This document shows, piece after piece, positions 36,605-46,309 of a stretch of DNA of 64,000 nt (position 1 is the first letter of the stretch; each line of letters opens with the position of its first letter). The notes beneath the pieces are model-generated. The model was not told the DNA's origin. It did no database searches and saw only the letters and a list, made by a program, of their open reading frames with translations. Made by a program: the position numbers and the translations under genes. The DNA comes from Aureibaculum algae. GTDB lineage: Bacteria; Bacteroidota; Bacteroidia; Flavobacteriales; Flavobacteriaceae. The stretch is from contig NZ_CP040749.1 of the NCBI RefSeq assembly GCF_006065315.1, positions 496,001 through 560,000 on the forward strand. The letters are read 5' to 3'.

Positions 36605-36664
36605 TACTCGAGATGGGACTTGAACCCATACGGACATTACTGTCCACTGGATTTTAATTCCAAT
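36605..36664 (-). tRNA. 3' fragment of tRNA-Leu(UAA), left by island integration
   Basis: Read on the minus strand, this is the 3' part of a class II tRNA: an anticodon loop with TTAAAA (anticodon UAA), a variable arm (GTGGACAGTAATGTCC), a T-arm with GGGTTCAAGTCCC and the acceptor strand CTCGAGT plus discriminator A. No D-arm or 5' acceptor strand follows on the 5' side, where the sequence becomes unrelated AT-rich DNA. It is therefore not a functional gene but a duplicated 3' end, the usual scar of an integrase that targets the anticodon loop. The restored complete tRNA-Leu should be at the other island end, beyond this window. Confidence 0.85.
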
Positions 36665-36819
36665 CGTTTCTAAATCAAAATAACGTAAATATATTCATTA
36701 TCAACTGATTAACAGTATTTTAATAATTAATGATTTCGTTTGATTTCAATTAAAAACACCATTTGTTGTACCTATGTTGTACCAAGTTTTCATATCTTTA
36801 TAATTCAAAAAAATAGATA

Positions 36820-38031
36820 ATGACCTCAAACGCCAAAATAACATTAAGGAGAAAACCAAACAAACAGGGTAAATATCCTCTTGCTGTTAGAATTACTAAG
36901 AATAGAAAATCTAATTACATTTATATTGGTCACTATATTAGTTTAAAGTACTGGGATGAAAAAAATAGAATTGTAAGAAAATCACATCCTAATTCAATCA
37001 GATTAAACAATCTTTTACTTTCTAAACTTTTAGAAATTAATAAAAAATTACTTGAACTACAAGTTGATAGCAATGATCTTTCTGCTAGTCAAATTAAAAA
37101 GAAAATTAATTCCACGATAGAGAATACTACTTTTTTTGGAGTTGCGGAAGCATATTTAGAAGAATTAGAAAAGGATAATAAATTGTCAAGGCTGTCCTCT
37201 GATAAATCTAGAGTTAAGCATGTCTTAAATTATTATCAATCTAAACAGCTTGGTTTTCAGGAAATTGATGAAAAGTTTTTAAAGGGATTTTCATCTTATT
37301 TAAGAAATAAATCTTTGTCAGAAAGGTCTATAGTAAATAATCTGGTGGTTATAAGAACCCTCTTTAACAGAGCCATAAATATGCAGATAGTAAATAGAAA
37401 ACTTTATCCATTTGGAGCAGATAAGATTCGTATAAAATTTCCTGAAACAGAGAAAATTGGATTGACTAAAGAAGAAATTAAGAAGTTGGAATCTGTAATT
37501 GATTTGTCAAAAAATGAAATGCATGCCAAAAACGTATGGCTTTTTAGTTTTTATTTTGCTGGAATTCGGGTTGCAGACGTCATAAAAGTTAGATGGAGTG
37601 ATATTTATGATGGAAGATTTCATTATAGAATGAATAAAAATTCGAAATTACTGTCACTTAAAATAAGTGAGAAAGTAAAACCTATTTTGGATTATTATAT
37701 TCAAGATAAAAATAATGAGGATGATTTTATTTTTCCGGAAATGAAAAAGGCAAATCTCGAAGATGCAAAAGATATTTATGCAAAGACAAAAACAGCAACT
37801 AAAAAATATAATAAACATCTGGTAAATGTGGCCAATAAGGCGTGTATTGACAAAAAAGTTACAATGCATATTGCCAGACATAGTTTCGGAAACATATCAG
37901 AAGATAAAATTCCTATACAAATGTTACAGAAACTATATCGTCACTCTTCCATTAGTACTACTATTGCATATCAATCGAATTTTATTCATAAGGATACAGA
38001 CGAAGCATTAGATAGCGTTATAAATTTTTAA
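36820..38031 (+). CDS. Tyrosine integrase of the tRNA-Leu island
   Basis: This 403-residue integrase of the Bacteroidota phage/conjugative-element type has an N-terminal arm-binding domain (KITLRRKPNKQGKYPLAVRI), a SAM-like core-binding domain (about 115-205) and a C-terminal catalytic domain. The catalytic residues are visible: Arg250 (FAGIRVADV), His350 and Arg353 (HIARHSFG), His375 (YRHSSIST) and Tyr384 (IAYQSNF). Its position directly inside the tRNA-Leu fragment marks it as the enzyme that inserted the island. Confidence 0.93.
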   Translation: MTSNAKITLRRKPNKQGKYPLAVRITKNRKSNYIYIGHYISLKYWDEKNRIVRKSHPNSIRLNNLLLSKLLEINKKLLELQVDSNDLSASQIKKKINSTIENTTFFGVAEAYLEELEKDNKLSRLSSDKSRVKHVLNYYQSKQLGFQEIDEKFLKGFSSYLRNKSLSERSIVNNLVVIRTLFNRAINMQIVNRKLYPFGADKIRIKFPETEKIGLTKEEIKKLESVIDLSKNEMHAKNVWLFSFYFAGIRVADVIKVRWSDIYDGRFHYRMNKNSKLLSLKISEKVKPILDYYIQDKNNEDDFIFPEMKKANLEDAKDIYAKTKTATKKYNKHLVNVANKACIDKKVTMHIARHSFGNISEDKIPIQMLQKLYRHSSISTTIAYQSNFIHKDTDEALDSVINF

Positions 38032-38103
38032 AAAAGTTATAAAAAAACATATATCAAGTAAAGAAAAAAAATTAGATATACCTTTGATATATTCTTACTC
38101 TAG

Positions 38104-38349
38104 CTACTGTTCTTTCTCTAGTTCAAAATCAAATAACTCTTTAGGATGAATTTCTAAACTTTTTGAAAGTTCGAGAATGGTAGATAATTGAATATTTCTT
38201 TCCCCTTTCTCTATTTTACTAATATCACTATAATCAATATTGCAGCGAGTGGCTAGTTTCCTATAACTTAGTCCTTTGGATTTTCTAAGCCTTTTTAAGT
38301 TCTTCCCAAATAAAATTTTAAAACAATCTTTATTTGTGTCGCTGTACAT
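38104..38349 (-). CDS. XRE-family transcriptional regulator
   Basis: This 81-residue protein is almost entirely a Cro/C1-type helix-turn-helix (LRKSKGLSYRKLATRCNIDY, SDISKIEKGERNIQLSTILEL). It converges with the integrase gene. A palindrome 45 bases upstream of its start (38,395-38,412) is a candidate operator. Small XRE regulators in this position often control island excision or cargo, but no target can be read directly. Confidence 0.88.
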   Translation of the reverse strand: MYSDTNKDCFKILFGKNLKRLRKSKGLSYRKLATRCNIDYSDISKIEKGERNIQLSTILELSKSLEIHPKELFDFELEKEQ

Positions 38350-38394
38350 CTAATTTAATTTTCTACCAATTTCTAGAGTTTTTTAAAAATAAAC

Positions 38395-38412
38395 GTGGGT
38401 ATTATTACCCAC
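38395..38412. promoter_or_regulatory. Inverted repeat, candidate operator of the XRE regulator
   Basis: GTGGGTA (38,395-38,401) and TACCCAC (38,406-38,412) are perfect inverted arms around TTAT. The site lies upstream of the XRE gene, where a self-regulating operator would be expected. Confidence 0.55.
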
Positions 38413-38925
38413 TTAATATTTTTTTACTACATTTGACTTATTAAAATAGCTTTTAATAGAAGATACATTGTTAAGTTTATTTGTACCAAATACCCAAGTT
38501 AATGAACAACCATCCCATTTAAAATGGGGATGTGATGAGTATTGGTCAGAAATAACCTTATTCGATATCCTTTTTATAAAAAAGCCAAAGAGCCCAATTA
38601 TAGGCATTTTGTTATGGGATTCACGCTATACCTTTTCCAGATGTTGTTTCCACTTATTATCCCATAATCTACGAATTATTCATTTTTAGTTGTATCTGGA
38701 CAGACCAAGTTTAAAAGCCTAAAACATTAATTCATCCTTGAATCTATCTATTTGAAAAAGATAAGATGTATTCATTTTAGGAGAGGAACACTTGTTTTCT
38801 ATTGAAAATGTTAAACTAAATAATGCCTATGAATAAAAACTAAAAAAACCTTCTCAGTTTCGTTGATGCGGGTTAGAGAAGGCAAGTAAACTAATAAATT
38901 AAGTTTCATTAAACATTATAAAATT
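38413..38925. other. Gene-poor stretch before the second susC
   Basis: This 513-base stretch holds no gene I can support. Two short overlapping open frames on opposite strands (64 and 73 codons, 38,413-38,689) have no recognisable motif. The last 75 bases include the hairpin at 38,849-38,882. The promoter of the susC operon should be here, but I find no clean -33/-7 pair. Confidence 0.5.
38849..38882 (+). promoter_or_regulatory. Leader hairpin upstream of the second susC
   Basis: CCTTCTC (38,849-38,855) pairs with GAGAAGG (38,876-38,882) around a 20-base loop, 43 bases before the start codon. It has no T run, so it is more likely a leader structure or binding site than a terminator. Confidence 0.4.
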
Positions 38926-41925
38926 ATGAAAAATAACGTACATTCTTACCAGTGGGTAAGATTTTCTTTGCCTATACTTATCTTTTTAGGAATTATCTAT
39001 ACTGTTCATGCACAGGATTTTTACCGCGTATCTGGAACCATAACAGATGATCATGGAGCTCTTAATGGAGTTACAATACATGTAAAAGGTAGCTCAAGAG
39101 GAACCACATCAGATCTAAATGGGAATTACAGCATCCAAGTAAAAGGAACAGAAGTACTTACATATTCTTTTATTGGGTATGGTACAGTTGAAGAGCTAGT
39201 AAATAACAGAACAAGAATTGATGTGTTACTTTATTCTGAAAGCACCGAACTTGAAGAGGTGTCCATTAATGCTGGCTATTACAAAACTAATGATAAAGTC
39301 AAAACGGGTAGTATCGTTCGATTAAGCTCAAAGGATATTGAAACACAACCTGTCAATAGCCCTTTAGAAGCAATGCAAGGTAGACTGTCTGGTGTTCATA
39401 TTACTCAATATACAGGAACAGCAGGTGGAGGGTTTCAAGTAAGAATAAGAGGACAGAATAGTATAGCTGCAGGTAATGAACCGCTCTATATAATTGATGG
39501 TGTACCCTATGATTCTGGATCCCTGAGTTATAATGGTAGCTCAGGATCTATTATGCCTGGAGCACTTATTAGTCCTTTAAATGCCTTGCCAACTTCATCA
39601 ATCGCTTCTATTGAAGTTTTGAAAGATGCAGATGCTACAGCAATTTATGGTTCAAGAGGTGCCAATGGTGTTGTATTAATTACTACAAAAAATAATAGAG
39701 TAGGAAGGACTACCTTTTCTCTTAACGTTAGTGCAGGATTAGCCAATATTTCTAGAAAGATAAAACTTATGAATACTGAGCAATTCCTCGAAATGCGAAA
39801 GGAAGCATTTGATAATGATGGCATTAGTGACTATCCGTTTAATGCCTATGATATCAATGGAACTTGGAGTAACGCTCGAGATGCGGACTGGCAAAATTTG
39901 TTAATAGGAGGTACTGCACATATTGAAAATTATCAAGGTACTGTGTCTGGAGGAAGTGATCGAACACATTTTAATATTAGTGGAACTTATGGTAAAGAGT
40001 CTACAGTATTCCCTAAAGATTTTAGTTACCGAAGAGGAACAATATTAGCATCAATAAATCATTCTTCATTGGATGATAAGTTTAGACTAAACTTTACGGT
40101 TAATTATGCTACTGAAAATAACAATCAACCAGGTTTGGATTTGTCTAAATCGGCACGTACACTCTCTCCAAATGCCCCAGAACTATATGATGAATCAGGG
40201 AATTTAAATTGGGAAAATAGCTCATGGACAAATCCATTAGCACAACTTAATGGAGCGTATTCAAACGAAATTATTAGTCTAATGAGTAACGCTGTTTTAT
40301 CTTATGAGTTTTTACCTGACTTTAAAATAAGTTCGCGATTAGGATATAATGATATTCGAATTGAGGAGGGGAAGACGAATCCTCATACTATTTACAATCC
40401 CGCATATGGATTGACAAGTGCCAATTCTAATATTTTTACGAATAAAGGTAATAGACACTCCTGGAGTATTGAACCCCAATTAGATTATCAATTTACTATT
40501 GGTAATGGCGTGTTTAAGACTCTTTTAGGATGTACTTTTCAAGAACAAAACAGCGAGCAGTTGTCGTTGTTAGCAGCTGGTTTTACAAATAATAACCTAC
40601 TACAGAACCTCAGTGCCGCCTCCAATGTTTATATTCTTGGAGAAAATAAAAACCAATACCGTTACCAAGCATTTTATGGAAGGGTTAATTACAATTGGGA
40701 AAATAAATATATCATCAATCTAACAGGTAGAAGAGATGGTTCTAGTCGATTTGGCCCAGGGAAAAAGTATGCAAATTTTGGGGCCATAGGAGCAGCATGG
40801 TTTTTATCAGAAGAAAGTGCTATTCAAAATGCAATACCCACGTTGTCTATGGCAAAACTAAGAGTAAGCTATGGTATAACAGGGAATGACCAGATCGGAG
40901 ATTATCAATATTTTGACACATATAGTGTTTCAAATAATATATACAGTGGAATTGTTGGGTTGGAGCCAACAAGACTATTCAACCCTTTATTTGCTTGGGA
41001 GAAAAATAAGAAACTTGACCTTGCCTTTGATTTTGGGTTATGGAAAAATAAATTACTTTTATCAACCACCTATTTTAGAAATACATCTTCGAATCAATTG
41101 GTTGGTGTACCATTACCAGGAACGACAGGATTTCAGAATATCCAAGCCAATCTAAATGCCAACATACTTAATTCTGGCTGGGAGTTTGAGTTGCATTCTA
41201 GAAATATACAACAGGGTGACTTTTCTTGGAAGTCGGATTTTAATCTTACCGTTCCTAAAAATAAGCTCATCTCTTACCATGGTCTAGAAAATTCTGCTTA
41301 TGCTAATAAATATGTAATCGGTCAACCGTTGACCATAATTAAATTATATCACTTAACTGGTGTCAATCCAGATTCTGGCCTTTTTGAATTTGAAGATTAT
41401 AATGGGGATGGTGCTATTAGTTCTGTAGAAGACAGAAAGAAGACCAAAGATCTTGCCCCTAAATATTACGGTGGTCTAACCAATACACTAACCTATAAGG
41501 ATTTTAAATTGGTGTTGTTTTTTCAGTTTACTAAACAAAATGGGTATAATTATTATTTCAATAGTGCTCCTGCCGGATTCCTGATAAATCAGCCTACAGA
41601 GAGTTTAGATAGATGGCGACAGGTGGGAGATGTTAGTTCTATGCAGCGATATACTACTGGAAGTGATTATGAAGCTCTTTTGGCCTACTCTAAGTTTACA
41701 CTTAGTGATGCTGCTGTAACTGATGCGTCTTATCTGAAGCTTAAGAATGTATCATTTTCGTATCAACTATCTCAAAAATGGCTTAAAAACACAAAGTGTC
41801 TTTTTACTTTACAAGGTCAGAATTTACTGACTTTTACTTCTTTTAAAGGTGGAGATCCAGAGCAAGTTATTGGGTATTTACCGCAGCTGAGAAGATTAAC
41901 TATGGGAGTTCAATTTAATTTTTAA
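38926..41925 (+). CDS. SusC/RagA family TonB-dependent transporter (island copy)
   Basis: This 999-residue outer-membrane protein has a signal peptide ending near TVHAQ, a regulatory-like domain (VSGTITDDHGALNGVTIHVKG), a plug domain (GRLSGVHITQYTGTAGGG, LYIIDGVPYDSG, KDADATAIYGSRGANGVVLI) and a barrel ending LTMGVQFNF. It is clearly divergent from the other SusC in this window. The partner susD gene starts 4 bases later, and a secreted metalloprotease follows, so the imported substrate may be peptide-derived. That is inference from gene order. Confidence 0.95.
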   Translation: MKNNVHSYQWVRFSLPILIFLGIIYTVHAQDFYRVSGTITDDHGALNGVTIHVKGSSRGTTSDLNGNYSIQVKGTEVLTYSFIGYGTVEELVNNRTRIDVLLYSESTELEEVSINAGYYKTNDKVKTGSIVRLSSKDIETQPVNSPLEAMQGRLSGVHITQYTGTAGGGFQVRIRGQNSIAAGNEPLYIIDGVPYDSGSLSYNGSSGSIMPGALISPLNALPTSSIASIEVLKDADATAIYGSRGANGVVLITTKNNRVGRTTFSLNVSAGLANISRKIKLMNTEQFLEMRKEAFDNDGISDYPFNAYDINGTWSNARDADWQNLLIGGTAHIENYQGTVSGGSDRTHFNISGTYGKESTVFPKDFSYRRGTILASINHSSLDDKFRLNFTVNYATENNNQPGLDLSKSARTLSPNAPELYDESGNLNWENSSWTNPLAQLNGAYSNEIISLMSNAVLSYEFLPDFKISSRLGYNDIRIEEGKTNPHTIYNPAYGLTSANSNIFTNKGNRHSWSIEPQLDYQFTIGNGVFKTLLGCTFQEQNSEQLSLLAAGFTNNNLLQNLSAASNVYILGENKNQYRYQAFYGRVNYNWENKYIINLTGRRDGSSRFGPGKKYANFGAIGAAWFLSEESAIQNAIPTLSMAKLRVSYGITGNDQIGDYQYFDTYSVSNNIYSGIVGLEPTRLFNPLFAWEKNKKLDLAFDFGLWKNKLLLSTTYFRNTSSNQLVGVPLPGTTGFQNIQANLNANILNSGWEFELHSRNIQQGDFSWKSDFNLTVPKNKLISYHGLENSAYANKYVIGQPLTIIKLYHLTGVNPDSGLFEFEDYNGDGAISSVEDRKKTKDLAPKYYGGLTNTLTYKDFKLVLFFQFTKQNGYNYYFNSAPAGFLINQPTESLDRWRQVGDVSSMQRYTTGSDYEALLAYSKFTLSDAAVTDASYLKLKNVSFSYQLSQKWLKNTKCLFTLQGQNLLTFTSFKGGDPEQVIGYLPQLRRLTMGVQFNF

Positions 41926-41929
41926 TAAG

Positions 41930-43357
41930 ATGAAAAATAAAACAAGCAACAATAAAAGTATAATTATTATGAATCTCATGAATCGTAATTGGGGACAGCT
42001 AATCGTTTTCATATTGTTAGTTCTTTTTATGATTTCGTGCGATCATTTTTTAGAAGTCGATTATCCAGAAAATCAGATCAGTGGAGAAGTGGTCTTTCAA
42101 GATGATGCCACAGTATTAGCGGCTTTAACAGCTATTTATGCTCATTTACGAGATAATGTGTTACTCACCGGGAATTCGAACGGTCTTAACGTTATAATGG
42201 GACTGTATTCGGACGAATTAGAATATTATGGTACACCTGGCCAGCCATTGGATGCATTTTATAATCATGTATTACTTCAAAGCAATACTTCTGTGGAACA
42301 ATTATGGAATCAGAGTTACTATACTATTTATATGGCAAATAGTCTTTTAGAAGGTATAACAGAAAATAGTCATTTATCCTCTGAAACTATTCAGGAAATT
42401 AAAGGCGAAGCTCTTTTTATTAGGGCATTGACACATTTCTATTTGGTTAATCTCTTTGGAGATGTTCCTTACGTTATTCAAACGGATTACACTTTAAATA
42501 GTAGGGTAAAAAGATTGACGGAAAACGAAGTTTATAAAGCTGTCGTAGCCGACCTCAAAGCAGCTCAATCTTTTTTAAGTACAAGTGGAGCTTCAAAAGG
42601 GCGAATTCGACCTGATAAATGTACTGCAACAGCTTTGTTATCCAAAGTCTATTTGTATATGGAAGATTGGCAGAATGCGGAATCAGAGAGTACTTCAATT
42701 ATTGAAAATACAAGTTTATTTTCTTGGGAAACAGATTTGTCCAAGGTATTTCTAAAAGAAAGTACTACCTCCATTTGGCAACTTAAACCAAAACTTGATG
42801 GATACAATACGTTGGAAGCATCGATTTTTAATTTTGTAAGTGTACCGCCACCATTAATGGCCTTGAATGAACATATATTAAATGCATTCGAAGAAGGTGA
42901 TATGAGAAAGACATCCTGGATATCTTCAGTAGCTAACAACGCAGATGTTTGGTACCATGCTAATAAATATAAAAATACATCGACGACTTCTACTACAGAG
43001 TATTCCGTAATATTTCGTTTAGCAGAACTATATCTCATTAGGGCAGAAGCAAGGGCACATCTTGAAAACCTTAATGGAGCATTGAATGATGTGAATAAAA
43101 TTAGACAAAGAGCTAGTATAGAAGATCTAATTAATATATCTAAAGAGGAGCTCATTAATGCTATACTACAAGAAAGAAGGGTTGAGCTATTTACGGAATC
43201 AGGAAACAGATGGTTTGACTTAAAAAGAACTGGGAAAGCAGAATCAATACTTTCATTAATAAAACCAAACTGGGAATCAAAAGATTTATTACTGCCTATA
43301 CCCGAGAATGAATTGTTGGTGAATCCAAATTTATCACCACAAAACGCTGGATATTAA
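41930..43357 (+). CDS. SusD/RagB family lipoprotein (island copy)
   Basis: This 475-residue protein has a lipoprotein signal (LFMISCDHF) about 40 residues in, so the true start may be a later ATG (residue 14 or 17). SusD blocks seen are DDATVLAALTAIYAHLRD, GEALFIRALTHFYLVNLFGDVPYV and RRVELFTESGNRWFDLKRTG. It is coupled closely to the susC gene upstream. It should form the lid of that transporter. Confidence 0.94.
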   Translation: MKNKTSNNKSIIIMNLMNRNWGQLIVFILLVLFMISCDHFLEVDYPENQISGEVVFQDDATVLAALTAIYAHLRDNVLLTGNSNGLNVIMGLYSDELEYYGTPGQPLDAFYNHVLLQSNTSVEQLWNQSYYTIYMANSLLEGITENSHLSSETIQEIKGEALFIRALTHFYLVNLFGDVPYVIQTDYTLNSRVKRLTENEVYKAVVADLKAAQSFLSTSGASKGRIRPDKCTATALLSKVYLYMEDWQNAESESTSIIENTSLFSWETDLSKVFLKESTTSIWQLKPKLDGYNTLEASIFNFVSVPPPLMALNEHILNAFEEGDMRKTSWISSVANNADVWYHANKYKNTSTTSTTEYSVIFRLAELYLIRAEARAHLENLNGALNDVNKIRQRASIEDLINISKEELINAILQERRVELFTESGNRWFDLKRTGKAESILSLIKPNWESKDLLLPIPENELLVNPNLSPQNAGY

Positions 43358-43369
43358 TAGTGCTAATCA

Positions 43370-43407
43370 AACTGCTTCAATATGCTTAAAGGTAGATTGA
43401 AGCAGTT
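43370..43407 (+). terminator. Hairpin between susD and the metalloprotease gene
   Basis: AACTGCTTCAAT (43,370-43,381) pairs perfectly over 12 bp with ATTGAAGCAGTT (43,396-43,407). No long T run follows, so it may weaken rather than stop transcription or protect the upstream message, leaving the protease expressed at a lower level. Confidence 0.6.
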
Positions 43408-43426
43408 CTAATAAAATAGTAAACAA

Positions 43427-45793
43427 ATGAAAAAAATAAGCTCTATTCTTTTCTCGATAGTATTGTCTTTTCATGCTATTTGGACTTTTGCTCAAAAAAG
43501 CAATACTAAGTTAAAACCATACAAAGAAGTAATCACAATTGAAGCGATATCGGAAAAAGGTTTTGTCTCTACTCATCTTTTGAATGGCAAAATCTATCTA
43601 GAGATTCCAGAAAACATCTTAGATAAAGATTTGTTATTTGTAAATCATAATAATTCAAGTTTTGATAAACAAAACATAATTGTATTCAATAAAAGGAATA
43701 ATACTATCCAAATTATTATTCAAGAAACGGAATCTAAAGCTGGGAATACAATTCAGTTATTAGAAGGGAAATATGATATTAAAATAACGCCTGTCAGTTT
43801 TCCTATTTTGACAATTGGGAATAGTCAATCTAATTATATTATTAATGCTACCGATTTATTTTTAAACACGCCAAAGGGGCTACAAGGTGGTGGAAAGTCG
43901 ATTGTCAAGGATGCCACATTTATAGATGAAGTAAGGTCATTCGCCAATTCCGTTGAGGTGAAAACGACGACAACTATAACTTCTGAAAAAGGTCCAATAA
44001 CCACTAATGTTAATTTTAGTATTATGTTGCTTCCAGAACCGATGATGCCCCGTTTGTATGATCATAGAATAGGTTTTGATAGTGAAGATAGAAGTTCCAA
44101 TATTTTTAATGAATCCAAAAGAGCTTCTATAGCAAAATGGCGATTAGAAAAAAAGTATCCATCTCAAACTTTAAGTGAACCCATAAAACCGATTATATTT
44201 TATTTAGACTCAGCTATTCCTAATGTATGGAAACCTTATGTTAAGGCAGGTGTTTATGAATGGTTGCCCGCCTTTGAAGCTGCTGGTTTTAAAAATGCAC
44301 TTATTGTAAAAGAGGCTCCAGTAAATGATAAAGATTGGTCGATAAATAGTATGAGGTATTCCGTTATCCGCTGGAAGAATAGATCAAAATTTAGAGGACA
44401 TGAAGGAGTAGGTTTTGGTACAGTAAATAGAATTGTAGATCTAAGAACTGGCGAGATTCTTAAATCAGATATCTTGTTAGGAATGATTGATGTTCTAGTC
44501 GATAAATATTTTTCTAGATGTAGTCCATTAGATAAACGGGCACAACAATATCCCTTCCCTGATGATCTAATGGGAGAGATGATTCAATCGCTTACTGCCC
44601 ATGAAACGGGACATGCTTTTGGTATAAAGGATGCTAATTTTGGTGAATATACTTACTCTTTTGAAAAAATGCGAAATAAAAAATGGCTTCAAAAAATGGG
44701 ACATACCCCTAGTATAATGAATTACGCGAGAGAAAATTTTATTGTACAACCCGGAGATAATATACCGCCTAATTTATTACATCAAAAAGTTGGTCCTACA
44801 GATCTTTATAATATCCGTTGGGCATATACACAATTTCCCAACATTAATAAGCCGGATGACGAATTGCCATATTTAGAAAAAATTGTTAGGGAGCAGGATA
44901 CAGTACCATGGTATAGATATAATTTGGAAGTTCAAAGTATTGGACCAGAAACAATCAATGAAGTTGTAGATAATGATAATCCGATAAAATCGGCAGAGTT
45001 GGGTGTAAAGAATTTAAAAAGAGTCTTAAATTTAATACCAGATATCGCTATAAATGAACGAGATGATAAGGTGAAGAAACGCTTTTATATTGGGACACTT
45101 AATCTTTGGGTAGATCAGATGAAGTATGTGGAATCTCTCATAGGTGGTTATACGATTCAATACAAATCAAATGCTCAAAAAGGTTCGGTATATACTGCTA
45201 TACCTTATAATCGTCAAAAGGAGGCTTTAAAATTCTTAAATAAAGAAGCTTTTAACCCACCTTTGTGGATGATTCGTGATGATATTACAGGAAGGTTCAT
45301 TGCGAACGAAGTCCATGGAATGAATGATAAAAGTGGGTTTATAAACAGTACGATTGAAATAATATCTAGAAAACAGAGAAAAATACTTAAAAACCTGTTT
45401 TCCACAACAAAGCTGAAAGCTCTTGAAGAAAATGGCATATCTGGAAAAAGTAATTATAACATTGTGGATATGCTTCAAGGTTTGAACGATGGTTTGTGGA
45501 GAGAGCTTGAAGAAGAATCCATAAAAATAAACTTCTTTCGTCAAGAAATCCAATTTGCATATATCTTTTATTTAAAAGATGCACTTAAACATGAAACTAA
45601 AAAGCATCAGAGAGAATCGATTTATGTAGCATATAATAAGTATTTATTTAGTAGTTATACTCGGAGTGCACTATTTAACGAGCTAAATAATCTTAAAAAT
45701 AGTATTAAAAAAATAATATTTAATGTAGATGACCTATCTACAAAAAGCCATCTTGAATTATGTCTTTTAGAAATAGATAAAGGACAAAATTAG
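43427..45793 (+). CDS. Exported zinc-dependent metalloprotease (DUF4953/DUF5117-type)
   Basis: This 788-residue protein has a signal peptide ending near TFAQ. The zinc motif is His392-Glu393-x-x-His396-x-x-Gly399-x-x-Asp402 (HETGHAFGIKD), followed by the Met-turn-like block SIMNYARENFIVQPGD. The family usually has histidine as third ligand. Here it is aspartate, a variant known in some other metzincin-like proteases. The N-terminal part has the beta-rich DUF5118/5117 layout. It is the third gene after the susC/susD pair, suggesting that it prepares peptides for uptake or acts on periplasmic proteins. Confidence 0.88.
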   Translation: MKKISSILFSIVLSFHAIWTFAQKSNTKLKPYKEVITIEAISEKGFVSTHLLNGKIYLEIPENILDKDLLFVNHNNSSFDKQNIIVFNKRNNTIQIIIQETESKAGNTIQLLEGKYDIKITPVSFPILTIGNSQSNYIINATDLFLNTPKGLQGGGKSIVKDATFIDEVRSFANSVEVKTTTTITSEKGPITTNVNFSIMLLPEPMMPRLYDHRIGFDSEDRSSNIFNESKRASIAKWRLEKKYPSQTLSEPIKPIIFYLDSAIPNVWKPYVKAGVYEWLPAFEAAGFKNALIVKEAPVNDKDWSINSMRYSVIRWKNRSKFRGHEGVGFGTVNRIVDLRTGEILKSDILLGMIDVLVDKYFSRCSPLDKRAQQYPFPDDLMGEMIQSLTAHETGHAFGIKDANFGEYTYSFEKMRNKKWLQKMGHTPSIMNYARENFIVQPGDNIPPNLLHQKVGPTDLYNIRWAYTQFPNINKPDDELPYLEKIVREQDTVPWYRYNLEVQSIGPETINEVVDNDNPIKSAELGVKNLKRVLNLIPDIAINERDDKVKKRFYIGTLNLWVDQMKYVESLIGGYTIQYKSNAQKGSVYTAIPYNRQKEALKFLNKEAFNPPLWMIRDDITGRFIANEVHGMNDKSGFINSTIEIISRKQRKILKNLFSTTKLKALEENGISGKSNYNIVDMLQGLNDGLWRELEEESIKINFFRQEIQFAYIFYLKDALKHETKKHQRESIYVAYNKYLFSSYTRSALFNELNNLKNSIKKIIFNVDDLSTKSHLELCLLEIDKGQN

Positions 45794-45919
45794 AAAGTTT
45801 GAAAAAGAGGTAATAGGATGTGCAAGAACTAAAATGGTTTTATAAATAGAACTCTTTTAATCAAAAAGATCTTATTTCAATCATTAAAATCTTGATGTGA
45901 TTATTATTTGTAAACGGAA

Positions 45920-45944
45920 AAAAGGCGTATATATGCTATACGCC
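45920..45944. terminator. Hairpin between convergent genes
   Basis: AAGGCGTATA (45,920-45,929) pairs perfectly with TATACGCCTT (45,935-45,944) around TATGC. A/T-rich flanks allow termination of both the protease gene and the convergent DUF6520 gene. Confidence 0.75.
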
Positions 45945-45965
45945 TTACAATAAAATGCCTAACTA

Positions 45966-46226
45966 TTAAGGATTATACTTCAATGGTTCTCCACAAATTG
46001 TTTGATTAATTTTGGAGTAAACTTGATTACCCGAGTAGGTACAATCTAACATTCCTGCTGGATCACAAGTTGTGACTTGCTCACAAATACCATTCTGGAA
46101 AATATAACCAGGGACAGTTGCAGCATTGTTTGTGTTTTCTGTACTGTTAGTGGCGAAAGCCAAACCAACAGCCATGAATAATGCCAACATTGGCAATAGT
46201 ACTTTCTTAAAAACATTTGTTTTCAT
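45966..46226 (-). CDS. DUF6520 family small exported protein
   Basis: This 86-residue precursor has a strong signal peptide (VLLPMLALFMAVGLAFA). The mature part is about 60 residues with four cysteines (GICEQV, TTCDP, LDCTY, TICGE), suggesting two disulfides. DUF6520 proteins occur in Flavobacteriia as small secreted peptides, often next to MauE-like membrane proteins, and their function is not known. They resemble in size and setting the NVEALA peptides of Bacteroides. It is the last gene of the operon with the propeller-like and MauE proteins. Confidence 0.8.
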   Translation of the reverse strand: MKTNVFKKVLLPMLALFMAVGLAFATNSTENTNNAATVPGYIFQNGICEQVTTCDPAGMLDCTYSGNQVYSKINQTICGEPLKYNP

Positions 46227-46309
46227 ATTAATTATTTTTAATTGTTATGGTTTACTTTTTTCTACAGGTTTTCAACCTTATTTCCTGATATCGATCAATA
46301 TGTGTTTGA

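Noticed and set aside
38413..38689. Two short opposing open frames near the XRE gene
   Set aside because: They overlap each other and have no motif, signal peptide or supporting context.
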